Of a DNA stretch of 64,000 bases, positions 7,701-16,768 are shown in pieces. The DNA is from Cohaesibacter intestini. Its GTDB lineage: Bacteria > Pseudomonadota > Alphaproteobacteria > Rhizobiales > Cohaesibacteraceae. Each line of letters begins with the position of its first letter. The stretch's first letter is position 1. Both the position numbers and the translations under genes were made by a program. The stretch covers positions 1 to 64,000 of the forward strand of contig NZ_QODK01000002.1 of the NCBI RefSeq assembly GCF_003324485.1, given 5' to 3'. Below the pieces are notes generated by a model. It did no database searches. It was not told the origin of the DNA and worked only from the letters and a program-made list of their open reading frames with translations.

Positions 7701-8429
7701 ATGACAATTAAAGACCTCATCGCCCGCAAGAATGCCTGGATAGACGAGAACCGCACAGGCGACCTACAGACAGCAAGGCGTCACAAGGACGCATCACTAG
7801 CCATTGCGGGCCAATATCGGGCCTTCGAGCGGATCCGCAAACAGCTTTTCAAGGGAAGCGTGATACGCGAACGGTTGGATGAGGTCGAGTTGTGCATTCT
7901 CGATGCACTTGTGGAATCCGGCCTCGCCGATCCATTGTCAAATGGCTGTTATCGGGCGGCAAGCGCGGAAAGCCGCCGTTATATTACCGGTGGCTGGTTG
8001 GAAGAAATCGCCTGTCTGGCAGCCCTGGAGGCCGGTGCAGATGAAGCGCTCTATAGCCAGCAGATATCATGGCAAAGCGATGGCTATTGGGGCGAGAATG
8101 AAATCGACATACTTGCACGCTTTGGTGATCGCCTCGCTTTCTATTCCTGCAAGGCTTATGGCGCCACCTATCGGCGCAAAAACGACCGCAGCCGCAAAAA
8201 ACTGATGGAAGCGTTACATGAGGCCGACAATTTGGCTGACCATTTCGGCACCCCGAATGCCTTTGTCGGTCTTATCCTCTCGACCGATTTGTATGACGAA
8301 TACAACAAGCGTCCAAAATATGAAGCTCTGTTCGGCAAGGCCAAGGCTTTGCATGTTGATCTGATTACTCTTGAAGATCTGAAATGGGAAAAACTTGTCA
8401 GCGCTATGGGGCGAGCCGGTCAAACGTAA
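7701..8429 (+). CDS. Card1/DUF1887-like PD-(D/E)XK nuclease without a CARF domain
   Basis: A 242-residue protein. Residues 97-151 carry the pattern of the Card1/Can (DUF1887) endonuclease domain: GGWLEE (97-102), ENEID (132-136), then a beta strand ending SCK (149-151). In characterised Card1 enzymes an acidic residue precedes C-K; here it is Ser149, so the second metal ligand may differ. The first 95 residues are mostly helical and do not look like the Rossmann-type CARF sensor that normally precedes this nuclease. No cas gene or CRISPR array is in the window. ATG 7701 has GGAA upstream; ATG 7689 would add 4 residues. Function is unproven, with defence or DNA/RNA metabolism possible. Confidence 0.6.
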   Translation: MTIKDLIARKNAWIDENRTGDLQTARRHKDASLAIAGQYRAFERIRKQLFKGSVIRERLDEVELCILDALVESGLADPLSNGCYRAASAESRRYITGGWLEEIACLAALEAGADEALYSQQISWQSDGYWGENEIDILARFGDRLAFYSCKAYGATYRRKNDRSRKKLMEALHEADNLADHFGTPNAFVGLILSTDLYDEYNKRPKYEALFGKAKALHVDLITLEDLKWEKLVSAMGRAGQT

Positions 8430-8512
8430 GCCTCTAGCTGACTATTTACCTATAAGTAAAAACCACTATTCAAGTCCTTCCCAGTAATTCAACTAGCCGC
8501 CTTTCGCAGAAG

Positions 8513-8537
8513 TTACATATTTTTTAAAAGTATGTAA
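8513..8537. promoter_or_regulatory. AT-rich inverted repeat upstream of diguanylate cyclase
   Basis: TTACATA (8513-8519) and TATGTAA (8531-8537) are perfect 7-bp arms around an 11-nt AT-rich spacer. It lies 119 bp before the GTG start of the next gene. It could be an operator or promoter element. The rest of 8430-8655 shows nothing further. Confidence 0.35.
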
Positions 8538-8655
8538 GAAAAATGTGAGAAGACATTGATTGAAGCCGTTGCTAGTTTATTTGCGAAACAGAATATCCTG
8601 CGGAGTTGCTTCAATTGGAACACCAAAGGTACTTTGCCAAAGGGGAGCCAGCGAG

Positions 8656-9630
8656 GTGGATCAATCCAGTGAGAAGCAGCGTCTTGAAGATCTCAAACAC
8701 TATGCCTTGCTCGACTCTGCGCCGGAAGAATCTTTTGATCGCATTACCCGCATCGCAAAGAAAGTCTTCGGCGTTCCTATTGCTCTGATATCTCTTGTCG
8801 ACGAGAATCGGCAATGGTTCAAATCACGCCAGGGGCTTGAGACTTGCGAAACCCCACGTGACATCTCCTTCTGTACCCACGCCATTGAAAAGAACCAACC
8901 TCTCATCGTCCACGATGCCAGTGAGGACCCGCGATTCAGGGACAGTCCTCTAGTAACAGGCGATCCCAACATCCGTTTCTATGCAGGCATCCCGTTGCGC
9001 TCGCCCAAGGGTTTCAACCTCGGCACTTTGTGCGTCATGGACCAGCAACCCCGCATAGCATCTCTGGAGCATATCGAAATCCTGCGCGATCTGGCCCGTC
9101 TGGTGGTAGACGAGATAGAACTCCGCGCTTTGGCGGCCTTTGACTGCCTTACAGGGATGCATCGACGCACCAAATTCATGGAAGTTGCGGAAACGGAATT
9201 GCAGCGCGCGACTCGTTATGGCTCCAATTTCAGCATCTTGATCTTCGACATCGACCATTTCAAAACCATCAATGACACGCATGGTCACGCCGCCGGTGAC
9301 CTCGTGCTGCAAAAAGTCGCTGAAATCTGCAAAGCGAATCTCCGGTCCGTCGATATCGCATCGCGCTTTGGAGGGGACGAGTTTGTTGTTTTGCTACCGG
9401 AAACGAATTTGTCGGATGCCCGCGTGATCGCTGAACGGCTTCGCCACCAGTTCGAAACCTGCCAAATCGAAGAAGGGGGCCATATCATGCAATTTACGAC
9501 CAGCTTTGGCCTTGCAGATCACGCAAACTCGGACCTTAAGACCATCAACGCGATCCTGAATGAAGCCGACGACTACCTGTATGAAGCCAAGACCAACGGC
9601 CGCAACAAGGTGCTGACGTCAACGGCATAA
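8656..9630 (+). CDS. GAF-GGDEF diguanylate cyclase
   Basis: A 324-residue cytoplasmic protein that should make cyclic di-GMP from two GTP. A GAF sensor domain spans about residues 25-155 (ISLVDENRQWFKS, ISFCTHAI, FYAGIPLRSP). The GGDEF domain spans 160-320 with intact GGDEF at 239-243 and an intact RxxD inhibitory site at 230-233, so product feedback is expected. There is no transmembrane segment. GTG 8656 is chosen because AGGGGAG lies 8 nt upstream; longer frames to 8560 exist but lack a ribosome binding site. The ligand of the GAF domain is unknown. Confidence 0.92.
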   Translation: MDQSSEKQRLEDLKHYALLDSAPEESFDRITRIAKKVFGVPIALISLVDENRQWFKSRQGLETCETPRDISFCTHAIEKNQPLIVHDASEDPRFRDSPLVTGDPNIRFYAGIPLRSPKGFNLGTLCVMDQQPRIASLEHIEILRDLARLVVDEIELRALAAFDCLTGMHRRTKFMEVAETELQRATRYGSNFSILIFDIDHFKTINDTHGHAAGDLVLQKVAEICKANLRSVDIASRFGGDEFVVLLPETNLSDARVIAERLRHQFETCQIEEGGHIMQFTTSFGLADHANSDLKTINAILNEADDYLYEAKTNGRNKVLTSTA

Positions 9631-9670
9631 CCCGCGCCGAGATTCAAAATTCAATTATATGAGAAGAGGT

Positions 9671-9744
9671 TGGAGGCTCGAGCCGGAATCGAACCGGCGT
9701 ACACGGATTTGCAATCCGCTGCGTCACCACTCCGCCATCGAGCC
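9671..9744 (-). tRNA. tRNA-Cys(GCA)
   Basis: A 74-nt cloverleaf on the minus strand. GGCTCGA pairs with TCGAGCC, the T arm holds GGTTCGATTCC, and the anticodon loop ATTGCAA gives GCA. The 3' TCCA is encoded. Confidence 0.97.
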
Positions 9745-10017
9745 ATCCATGCGTGTGGTGCATGGTCAATAGCAAAAGCCGTTGCCGCACTCAAGTCAAT
9801 ATCCACCACATTTTGATTTTTTTGTGAAGGCCGGGTGACACAGGCCCACTGGCACGTCAGTCTATGGATTGATTTTAAACAACAATGCTTGCAACTCGCG
9901 GTCTGCGGGCCTATGGAAAATACTCATAAGAGTGTCTAACATGCCCAGCATGTGCGACCAGCACCGGTTGCCTTGCCATCGGACCCAAGCACTGATCAGC
10001 AACGTGAGGAATGCGCC

Positions 10018-10671
10018 ATGAACAAATTTCGACAAGCGCGTGAGCAAATGGTCGACAATCAGGTACGCACCACCGACGTCACCGACTATAATGTTCTGGA
10101 CGCTTTCCTGACTGTACCGCGCGAATTGTTTGTGCCCTCAAAGAAACGATCTTTGGCCTATTCGGACGCTGACATCGAAATCGACAATGGCAGAATCCTT
10201 ACCCAACCGTCTCCTTTGGCAAAATTGTTGCAGCTTGCAGACATCTCATCCGACGATCTGGTTCTGATTATCGCGTCGAATTCCGGCTATTCAGCAGCGC
10301 TTGCCTCTCGGTTGGCCAACACGGTGGTTGCGGTTGAAAATAACGACGATCTAACCCAACAGGCCGAAACTGTCATTTCGGAACTTGGATATGACAATGT
10401 TGCCATGATTTCCGGCCATCTGAAGGAAGGGGTGCCGACGCAAGGGCCTTATGATGTGATTCTCATCGAAGGCACCGTCGGCGAAGTGCCGCAAACCTTG
10501 CTGGATCAGCTCAAGGATGGTGGCAAGCTTGTCACTGTCGAAGGCAACGCACGCCGTGCGGAAGCCATCAAGATCCTTCGCACTGGCGACCACTTTTCCC
10601 GCATGTCCGCCTTTGACACCAACGCACCAATTCTCCCGGAATTCGTCAAGGAAGACGCTTTCGTCTTTTGA
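10018..10671 (+). CDS. pcm: Protein-L-isoaspartate O-methyltransferase-like protein
   Basis: A 217-residue PCMT-family protein. These SAM-dependent enzymes methylate L-isoaspartyl residues in damaged proteins. The N-terminal MVDNQVRTTDVTD and VPRELFVP motifs are typical of the alphaproteobacterial branch that sits before tolC. The SAM-binding region is atypical: the glycine-rich loop reads LIIASNSGYSAAL instead of the usual EIGTGSGY. Catalysis may therefore be altered. ATG 10018 has GAGG about 9 nt upstream. tolC follows after 407 bp. The role is inferred from family only. Confidence 0.85.
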   Translation: MNKFRQAREQMVDNQVRTTDVTDYNVLDAFLTVPRELFVPSKKRSLAYSDADIEIDNGRILTQPSPLAKLLQLADISSDDLVLIIASNSGYSAALASRLANTVVAVENNDDLTQQAETVISELGYDNVAMISGHLKEGVPTQGPYDVILIEGTVGEVPQTLLDQLKDGGKLVTVEGNARRAEAIKILRTGDHFSRMSAFDTNAPILPEFVKEDAFVF

Positions 10672-10711
10672 TCAATCGCGTACTGAGCAAAGCCCCCAAG
10701 CTTCATTGACG

Positions 10712-10746
10712 GCAACAAAGTCCATACACCTGATGGACTTTGTTGC
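10712..10746 (+). terminator. Perfect 14-bp hairpin after pcm
   Basis: GCAACAAAGTCCAT (10712-10725) and ATGGACTTTGTTGC (10733-10746) are perfect complements around the loop ACACCTG. No T-run follows, so it may be a factor-dependent terminator, a transcript-stabilising end, or a site bound by a protein. Confidence 0.5.
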
Positions 10747-10836
10747 AGCTGCTATATTCGATTTTGCAAAACTTATCCCGCATCCAAGACTGCATAGTCT
10801 GCATGATTGTTGCCAGAAAGCAGCATTAAAGATTTT

Positions 10837-10849
10837 TTAACCATTAACC
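10837..10849 (+). promoter_or_regulatory. TTAACCATTAACC motif, possible CtrA-type site
   Basis: Two TTAACC repeats 7 bp apart lie 230 bp before the tolC start. TTAACCAT is a known alphaproteobacterial CtrA/GcrA-associated element, but the classic TTAA-N7-TTAA spacing is not met (N3 here). The assignment is tentative. Confidence 0.25.
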
Positions 10850-11078
10850 GAATTCTTCCGCTTTGCAAATTCGACTCAACCGATTATGTTCCAAGCAAAA
10901 TTTGGCAGATGGGTGCCGCAAAAAAGTATGTTCTCCAAGCGCCAGCAATGGGGAATTCCCGATTTTTATGCCGCCACCACCCCAAAGTGGCGCGCTGGAA
11001 GAGACTAGATTATTGAAACAAGGTGGCTTGAAACCCGGAGAAACCGGGACGCAGGTCGCTGAAGTAGGAGTATTGGGT

Positions 11079-12464
11079 GTGGTTTGCCTTCGAACACTGA
11101 CGCTGAGCGCCGCCACGGCGCTGCTATTCTCCCTCAATCCGGCGTCTGCTGAAACGCTCTCTCAAGCATTGTCGTTGGCCTACAACAACAATCCCACCCT
11201 GAATGCAGCCCGGGCTGAGTTGCGTGCAACAGACGAAAATGTTCCACAAGCAAAATCAGCCTATCGCCCGACCGTTAACGGCACTGCATCGGCCACCCGT
11301 TCTTGGTCCGAGCGCGAATATCTTTCCGGCTCTGCCCGCAACACACAGTCCACTTCCACCAGCCTCGGTCTTCAGGTTCAGCAGATCCTGTATCGCGGCA
11401 ATCGCACCAAAAATGGCGTTGCCCAAGCGGATGCCGCCATTCAGGCCGCCCGCGAAGGCCTGAAGTCGACGGAACAATCGGTCCTGTTCGACGTTGCCAC
11501 CGCTTACATGGACATCCTGCAAAATCAGGCAATCCTCGAGTTGCGCAAACAGAATGTGGCCTTCCTGCGTGAACAGGCCCGCTCGGCGCGCGACCGTTTT
11601 GCCGTTGGTGAAACCATCAGCACAGATGTCAGCCAAGCCGAAGCCCGTCTGTCCGGCGCTATTTCTCAGGTCAGGGTCGCCGAAGCCAATCTGGCAACCA
11701 GCCGCGCTACCTATCAGATGCTGGTCGGCAAAAAGCCCGGCAACCTGACCACCGGCTTTGCGGTCGACCGCCTGTTTCCGAAAACCCTTCAGGCAGCGAT
11801 CGGGCAAGGCATCAACAGCCACCCATCCGTTTTGGCCTCGCAATATAATGTCGACGTCGCGCAGTTGGCGGTCAAAATCGCCGAAGGCGCGTTGTTGCCA
11901 ACCGTTTCTCTGAGCGGCAACGCCAGCCGCAACTGGAGCAACAACAACTCCAACACCAATGTTTCGGGTTCGACCAATTCGGCCTCGATCACCGGTCAGG
12001 TCTCCATTCCCTTCTATCAAGGCGGGGCTGCGCATTCCAAAGTGCGTCAGGCAAAGGAAACACTTGGCCAACGTCGTATCCAGCTTGATCTGGCGCGCGA
12101 TCAGGTGCGGGCAAACATTGTGTCGTCCTGGAGCCTGTTGGAAGCAACCATTCCGCAAATTGCAGCCGCACAGGCGCAGGTCAAGGCATCCCAGCTAGCA
12201 ACCCGCGGTGTGATCGAAGAGCAGAAAGTCGGCCAACGGACCTTGCTTGATGTCCTGAACTCTCAGGCCGAATTGATCGATGCGCGCATTGCTCTGGTGC
12301 AGGCACAGCGCGGACGCATTGTCGCTTCCTTCCGAGTTGCCTCCTCTGTCGGCAATCTCAGCGCCTCCAATCTGGGGCTGAAAGTCGCAACCTACGATCC
12401 TGCTGCACACTATACCGCAGTGAAAGACAAATGGTTCGGTCTGCGCACGCCAGACGGTCGCTAA
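11079..12464 (+). CDS. tolC: TolC-family outer membrane efflux channel
   Basis: A 461-residue outer-membrane factor that forms the exit duct for RND, MFS or type I secretion systems. A signal peptide (about 24 residues, ending PASA before ETLSQAL) precedes two repeats of the OEP fold. The start of each repeat is visible as AYNNNPTLNAARAELRA and HPSVLASQYNVDVAQ. Coiled-coil helices are rich in Ala and Gln, with typical AEARLSGA and SQAELIDARIALVQAQ segments. The GTG at 11079 has AGGAG 8 nt upstream and yields a proper signal peptide; an ATG far upstream at 10863 would bury it. A strong terminator follows at 12501-12529. No efflux partner is adjacent. Confidence 0.94.
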   Translation: MVCLRTLTLSAATALLFSLNPASAETLSQALSLAYNNNPTLNAARAELRATDENVPQAKSAYRPTVNGTASATRSWSEREYLSGSARNTQSTSTSLGLQVQQILYRGNRTKNGVAQADAAIQAAREGLKSTEQSVLFDVATAYMDILQNQAILELRKQNVAFLREQARSARDRFAVGETISTDVSQAEARLSGAISQVRVAEANLATSRATYQMLVGKKPGNLTTGFAVDRLFPKTLQAAIGQGINSHPSVLASQYNVDVAQLAVKIAEGALLPTVSLSGNASRNWSNNNSNTNVSGSTNSASITGQVSIPFYQGGAAHSKVRQAKETLGQRRIQLDLARDQVRANIVSSWSLLEATIPQIAAAQAQVKASQLATRGVIEEQKVGQRTLLDVLNSQAELIDARIALVQAQRGRIVASFRVASSVGNLSASNLGLKVATYDPAAHYTAVKDKWFGLRTPDGR

Positions 12465-12500
12465 GCCAATTGGCTAGCGTCTCCAATCACTAGCTGACAA

Positions 12501-12529
12501 AAAGGCCCGGCATGACCGGGCCTTTTTTG
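12501..12529 (+). terminator. Intrinsic terminator of tolC
   Basis: AAGGCCCGG and CCGGGCCTT form a 9-bp GC-rich stem around CATGA, followed by TTTTTTGT. Confidence 0.92.
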
Positions 12530-12615
12530 TGAGTCTGAAACAGAATAAGAAAAGGGGCCTCCATGATCGGACACCCCTTGCAAGAATATTTCGTTTCACA
12601 AGAAAAGAATATCAT

Positions 12616-13134
12616 TCAATCAATGGAAACAAATCCTCTGTTGGTGACTGACTCGATAAGCATCACGAGCGCACGCTCCACCGTGGCCGCACGCACATTT
12701 GCACGATCCATTGCAGAGAATATCCGTCGCTCATGGCGCTGCTCCTTGCCTTTGCGTGACAGAGCAAAATGCACAAGACCGACAGGCTTTTCGGGCGTTC
12801 CACCATCAGGCCCGGCTATGCCAGTCACCGCAATTGCGATATCGGCATTCGATTTTTCCAGCGCACCATCCGCCATTGCACGTGCAACTTCTTCACTCAC
12901 GGCTCCCAATTTGTCGATCAACCCGGCATCCACACCAAGCATTTCAACCTTGGCCTCGTTGGAATAGGTGACAAAGCCACGATCCAGAACAGCCGATGCA
13001 CCCGCAACCTCGGTCAAGGTCGCGCTAACCAAGCCGGCCGTGCAAGATTCTGCAGTGACAATTTTGATTTCATTCCTGATGGCGAATTTGATGGCCTCCT
13101 TGGCCATCTCTGTGGCGACCGAATGCGCGTACAT
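12616..13134 (-). CDS. CinA C-terminal-type nicotinamide-nucleotide amidohydrolase
   Basis: A 172-residue stand-alone CinA C-terminal domain (PncC type). These enzymes deamidate nicotinamide mononucleotide to nicotinate mononucleotide in NAD salvage. Motifs [32 protein letters not shown] and [17 protein letters not shown] match the family, including the Ser and Lys region of the active site. ATG 13134 has AAGGA about 8 nt upstream; the longer frame to 13362 runs back into ispDF. The gene follows ispDF on the same strand after 55 bp and is probably co-transcribed. Confidence 0.93.
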   Translation of the reverse strand: MYAHSVATEMAKEAIKFAIRNEIKIVTAESCTAGLVSATLTEVAGASAVLDRGFVTYSNEAKVEMLGVDAGLIDKLGAVSEEVARAMADGALEKSNADIAIAVTGIAGPDGGTPEKPVGLVHFALSRKGKEQRHERRIFSAMDRANVRAATVERALVMLIESVTNRGFVSID

Positions 13135-13189
13135 GGCTTGATCCTTGACTGAGTGATTGCAACTTGGGATAGCTACCCATCCGGCCGCA

Positions 13190-14422
13190 TTATAGATCAG
13201 GATCCGGCAAATGTATGCAAGCACTTGCCAGTGCCGCAATACCCTCTTTTCTGCCAGTAAAACCAAGGCGTTCGCTTGTGGTTGCCTTGACGCTGACCCG
13301 CCCGATTGCGATCTCGCAGATGCCGGCAATCGTGGTGCGCATTGCCGGACGATGCGGACCAATTTTCGGCGCCTCGCAAATGACGGTCAGATCAATATTA
13401 CCAATCTTGCCACCCAGCTCACGCACACGTCGTACCGCATCCTTGAGAAACAAATCAGACGGAGCCCCTTTCCACTGCGGGTCCGATGGCGGGAAATGTG
13501 TGCCGATGTCACCATCAGCGATCGCTCCGAGGATCGCATCCGTGATCGCGTGCAGGCCAACATCAGCGTCTGAATGCCCTTTCAGCTTCCTGTCATGCGG
13601 AATTGAGACGCCGCCAATGATCACGGCATCCCCGTCATCGAACGCGTGAACGTCATAGCCGGTGCCTAAGCGAATATCCGTCAGTGGAGCAGAAGAGCCC
13701 TGTTGGGTGGATGAGGTGCGTTCACGCATTGTCTTGTCAGCCATATCGAGATCTTCCGGATTGGTCAGTTTGATATTCTTTGAGCTGCCTTCAACGATCC
13801 AGACGCGCTCACCCGCCCATTCAGCGACCGCAGCATCATCCGTGAAAGTGAGATCATGTTGTTCGCTCACCGCCTCATGGGCCGCAAGAATGAAGGGATA
13901 GTCAAAGCCCTGTGGTGTCTGTGCGGACCAAAGAACGGTGCGATCAATTGTCGCGGCAATATAGCCAGCGCCATCAATCTGCTTGATCGTATCGGTCACC
14001 GGACTGGCAACCAGACAAGCCTTGTGACTGGCTAGGGCATCAAGGCAGCGCTCAAGAGTGTCGCCGGTCACAAAGGGCCTCGCTGCATCATGGATCAACA
14101 CCTTGTCGGGCTGATGGACCTCTAGAGCACGCAGTCCATTCAGAACCGACGCCTGCCGCGTTGCGCCACCCATCACCGGTGCACAGAATTTCGCGCGCTC
14201 CGACGCTGACAAAGAGGAGAAAGCCGCCGCATAGAGCGCTTCATCGCCTTCGGCAATCACAACCAGCGCAACGTCAATCACAGTGCTTTTGGCAAACACA
14301 TCCAGCGTGTGGGCCAGCACCATTCTGCCCGCAACTTCGACATATTGTTTGGCTACCTGATCTTCAGGTCGGCGTGCACGACTGCCGGACCCTGCGGCGA
14401 CAATGATGGCGGCTGACGTCAT
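13190..14422 (-). CDS. ispDF: Fused IspD-IspF enzyme of isoprenoid synthesis
   Basis: A 410-residue bifunctional enzyme of the MEP pathway. The N-terminal IspD part (about 1-230) makes CDP-methylerythritol and begins with the CTP-binding loop [20 protein letters not shown] is present. The C-terminal IspF part (about 250-408) makes the cyclic diphosphate and starts [11 protein letters not shown], with zinc-binding Asp and His (YDVHAF) and later [14 protein letters not shown]. The two are joined by a short Ser/Gln-rich linker. Fusion is common in alphaproteobacteria. It is divergent from dusB with 191 bp between. Confidence 0.97.
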   Translation of the reverse strand: MTSAAIIVAAGSGSRARRPEDQVAKQYVEVAGRMVLAHTLDVFAKSTVIDVALVVIAEGDEALYAAAFSSLSASERAKFCAPVMGGATRQASVLNGLRALEVHQPDKVLIHDAARPFVTGDTLERCLDALASHKACLVASPVTDTIKQIDGAGYIAATIDRTVLWSAQTPQGFDYPFILAAHEAVSEQHDLTFTDDAAVAEWAGERVWIVEGSSKNIKLTNPEDLDMADKTMRERTSSTQQGSSAPLTDIRLGTGYDVHAFDDGDAVIIGGVSIPHDRKLKGHSDADVGLHAITDAILGAIADGDIGTHFPPSDPQWKGAPSDLFLKDAVRRVRELGGKIGNIDLTVICEAPKIGPHRPAMRTTIAGICEIAIGRVSVKATTSERLGFTGRKEGIAALASACIHLPDPDL

Positions 14423-14552
14423 TTCGGAGCCTTTTCCGGTTTATGAACTCTTCCCAGCTGCTTTCAAACATATTAGGCGAGGGGTCAAGGTGCTTTCTGG
14501 GGCTTTTGGGTGCAAAGGGTGTGAATGACTAAATATTGACCATCGAATTAGC

Positions 14553-14580
14553 TTGCACATTTATTAGGCATCTTTATACT
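14553..14580 (+). promoter_or_regulatory. Probable sigma70-type promoter of dusB-ntrBC
   Basis: TTGCAC (14553-14558) and TATACT (14575-14580) are separated by 16 bp. This places a start about 27 bp before the dusB ATG. Confidence 0.45.
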
Positions 14581-14613
14581 GAGCTCCAATTGTAGCTGTA
14601 TCAAGAGAGCTTT

Positions 14614-15651
14614 ATGACGACTACACCCCTCCATTCTGCCGCAAATCCACTGTCCATCGGATCGGTAACGGTACCAAACGCCGTTTTTCTGGCTCCGATG
14701 TCAGGCATCACGGATTTGCCATTCCGGGAGATCGCAAGGCGATTCGGGGCAGGGCTTGTGGTCTCCGAGATGGTCGCAAGCAAAGCGTTCGCTGTCGGCA
14801 AGGAAGAGATGCGTCTGCGAGCCGAAGGGCAGGGCATGGACATTCATGCGGTACAGCTGGCAGGCAACCGCCCCGATTGGATGGCCGAAGCTGCCAAAAT
14901 CAGCGAAGGGGCAGGGGCCTCCCTCATTGACATCAATATGGGTTGCCCGGCCAAGAAGGTCATTTCCGGTTATTCCGGCTCGGCTTTGATGCGCGATCTC
15001 GATCAGGCCCTGAGTCTGATTGATGCCGTGGTGGAAGCCGTCGAAGTCCCCGTAACGGTCAAGATGCGCCTCGGCTGGGATGTTGACAGTCTGAACGCAC
15101 CAGAACTTGCCGCTCGTGCTGAACAGAGCGGCGTCGCTCTGGTAACCGTCCATGGCCGCACCCGCAATCAATTCTACAAAGGCAATGCTGACTGGTCTGC
15201 CATCAAGGCGGTAGCGGATGCCGTCACCATTCCGCTTATTGCCAATGGCGATGTGCTCGATGAGAGCGACGCGCCCGACATTCTCCAACAGTCCGGCGCA
15301 GACGGGCTGATGATCGGACGTGGTGCCTATGGTCGTCCCTGGCTTCCCGGCCACATTGCGCACTATCTACACACTGGCTCGCGCCGGAGCGCACCTGAAA
15401 GCACAGCTCTGCTTGAGCTGATCTGCGAGCATTATGACAGGATGATCGACTATTACCCGGATGTGGTCGGTGTGCGCTGCGCCCGCAAGCATCTGGGCTG
15501 GTACATGGATACTGTGACCGAGCAGACAGACCTTAGCGGTTCACTCGCGGCACAACTGAGAAAGAGAATTTTAACAGCCGACGATCCGAAAGAGGTCCGC
15601 GCTGGCTTGCGCGACTTTTTCAGCGTGGCTGCAGAGAGGCAGGTTGCATGA
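14614..15651 (+). CDS. dusB: tRNA-dihydrouridine synthase (NifR3 type)
   Basis: A 345-residue FMN-dependent enzyme that reduces uridine in the D loop of tRNA. The TIM-barrel starts at about residue 15 with [14 protein letters not shown]. The catalytic Cys lies in NMGCPAKKV (about residue 113). Substrate and FMN residues are seen in [12 protein letters not shown] and IANGDV, and the C-terminal helical domain has RKHLGWY. Heading the ntrBC operon (4-bp overlap with ntrB) is the standard alphaproteobacterial arrangement that gave the name nifR3. Confidence 0.97.
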   Translation: MTTTPLHSAANPLSIGSVTVPNAVFLAPMSGITDLPFREIARRFGAGLVVSEMVASKAFAVGKEEMRLRAEGQGMDIHAVQLAGNRPDWMAEAAKISEGAGASLIDINMGCPAKKVISGYSGSALMRDLDQALSLIDAVVEAVEVPVTVKMRLGWDVDSLNAPELAARAEQSGVALVTVHGRTRNQFYKGNADWSAIKAVADAVTIPLIANGDVLDESDAPDILQQSGADGLMIGRGAYGRPWLPGHIAHYLHTGSRRSAPESTALLELICEHYDRMIDYYPDVVGVRCARKHLGWYMDTVTEQTDLSGSLAAQLRKRILTADDPKEVRAGLRDFFSVAAERQVA

Positions 15652-16757
15652 GTGAGAGACAAAAGAGCCCGAATCCGACAGAAGTGCCTTACCAGTCAAT
15701 GATGAGCGCCTTGCCGCATCCTGTCATCATGGTCGATGAGGACAGTTTTGTCATTGCAGCCAACGACATGGCACAGTTCTTCTTCCAGTCAAGCGCAACC
15801 TATCTGGCCCGACACAAATTGTCAGATCTTCTGCCCTTTGGCAGTCCGGTGCTGGCATTGGTAGAACAGGCCCGTGACCGGTTGGCTCCGGTCAATGAAT
15901 ATCGCGTCGACATCTCCAACCCGCGCATCGGTGTCGATAAGGTTGTCGATGTCTATGCCGGTCCGGTGCAAGACCGCACTGGCGCGGTCGTGGTGATGCT
16001 GCATGAACGCTCAATCGCCGACAAAATGGATCGCCAACTGACGCATCGGGACTCTGCCCGCTCGGTCACCGGACTTGCCGCCATGCTGGGCCATGAAGTC
16101 AAGAACCCACTTTCGGGCATTCGTGGGGCTGCCCAGTTGCTGGAAAGCTCAGTCTCGGATGCAGACCGCGCCCTGACGCAACTGATCACCGAAGAAACCG
16201 ACCGCATCGTGCGCCTGATTGACCGGATGGAAGTCTTTTCCGATCAGCGCCCGGTAGAGCGGGAAGCGGTCAACATTCACGTCGTTCTTGATCGGGTCAA
16301 GCAATTGGCGCACGCCGAGTTTGGGGACAAAATCCGCCTCACCGAGCATTATGACCCGTCCCTGCCTGCCGTTTATGCCAATCAGGATCAACTGGTTCAG
16401 GTCTTCCTGAACCTTGTCAAGAATGCTGCCGAAGCGATCCTTGATACGCAGGATCCGGAAATCGAGCTGACCACAGCATTCCGCCCCGGCATCCGCATAC
16501 AGGTGCCGGGTTCTGCAGAGAAGACCTCTCTGCCATTGGAGATCTGTGTCAAAGACAATGGACCCGGCATCCCGAAAGAAATCGAGGATTGCCTGTTCGA
16601 CCCGTTTGTTACTTCCAAGACCAACGGATCCGGCCTTGGATTGGCGCTGGTTGCCAAATTGATTGGCGACCATGGCGGCGTCATCGAGTTTGACACTGCA
16701 GGCCGCCATACCGTTTTCCGCGTCATGCTGCCCACCAGCGACGAAAGCCATTCATAG
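15648..16757 (+). CDS. ntrB: Nitrogen regulation sensor kinase NtrB
   Basis: A 369-residue cytoplasmic histidine kinase that phosphorylates NtrC when nitrogen is scarce, under PII control. A PAS domain occupies about residues 15-125. The phosphoacceptor His is in [17 protein letters not shown] (about residue 146), and the ATPase domain follows with an N box (LVKNAAEAI), G1 (DNGPGIP) and G2 (GSGLGLAL). There are no membrane segments. It overlaps dusB by 4 bp and ends 11 bp before ntrC. Confidence 0.97.
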   Translation: MSERQKSPNPTEVPYQSMMSALPHPVIMVDEDSFVIAANDMAQFFFQSSATYLARHKLSDLLPFGSPVLALVEQARDRLAPVNEYRVDISNPRIGVDKVVDVYAGPVQDRTGAVVVMLHERSIADKMDRQLTHRDSARSVTGLAAMLGHEVKNPLSGIRGAAQLLESSVSDADRALTQLITEETDRIVRLIDRMEVFSDQRPVEREAVNIHVVLDRVKQLAHAEFGDKIRLTEHYDPSLPAVYANQDQLVQVFLNLVKNAAEAILDTQDPEIELTTAFRPGIRIQVPGSAEKTSLPLEICVKDNGPGIPKEIEDCLFDPFVTSKTNGSGLGLALVAKLIGDHGGVIEFDTAGRHTVFRVMLPTSDESHS

Positions 16758-16768
16758 GAGTTTGGACC

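Larger units (their letters stand above)
10672..11078. other. 407-bp intergenic region before tolC
   Basis: No gene is seen. The region holds a perfect 14-bp hairpin (10712-10746) just after pcm, and a TTAACCATTAACC motif (10837-10849) resembling CtrA-type half sites found upstream of cell-cycle and envelope genes in alphaproteobacteria. It probably contains the tolC promoter and a long leader. Confidence 0.5.

Noticed and set aside
11256-12158. Long minus-strand ORF over tolC
   Set aside because: Shadow of the tolC reading frame with repetitive Gly/Gln composition and no motif.
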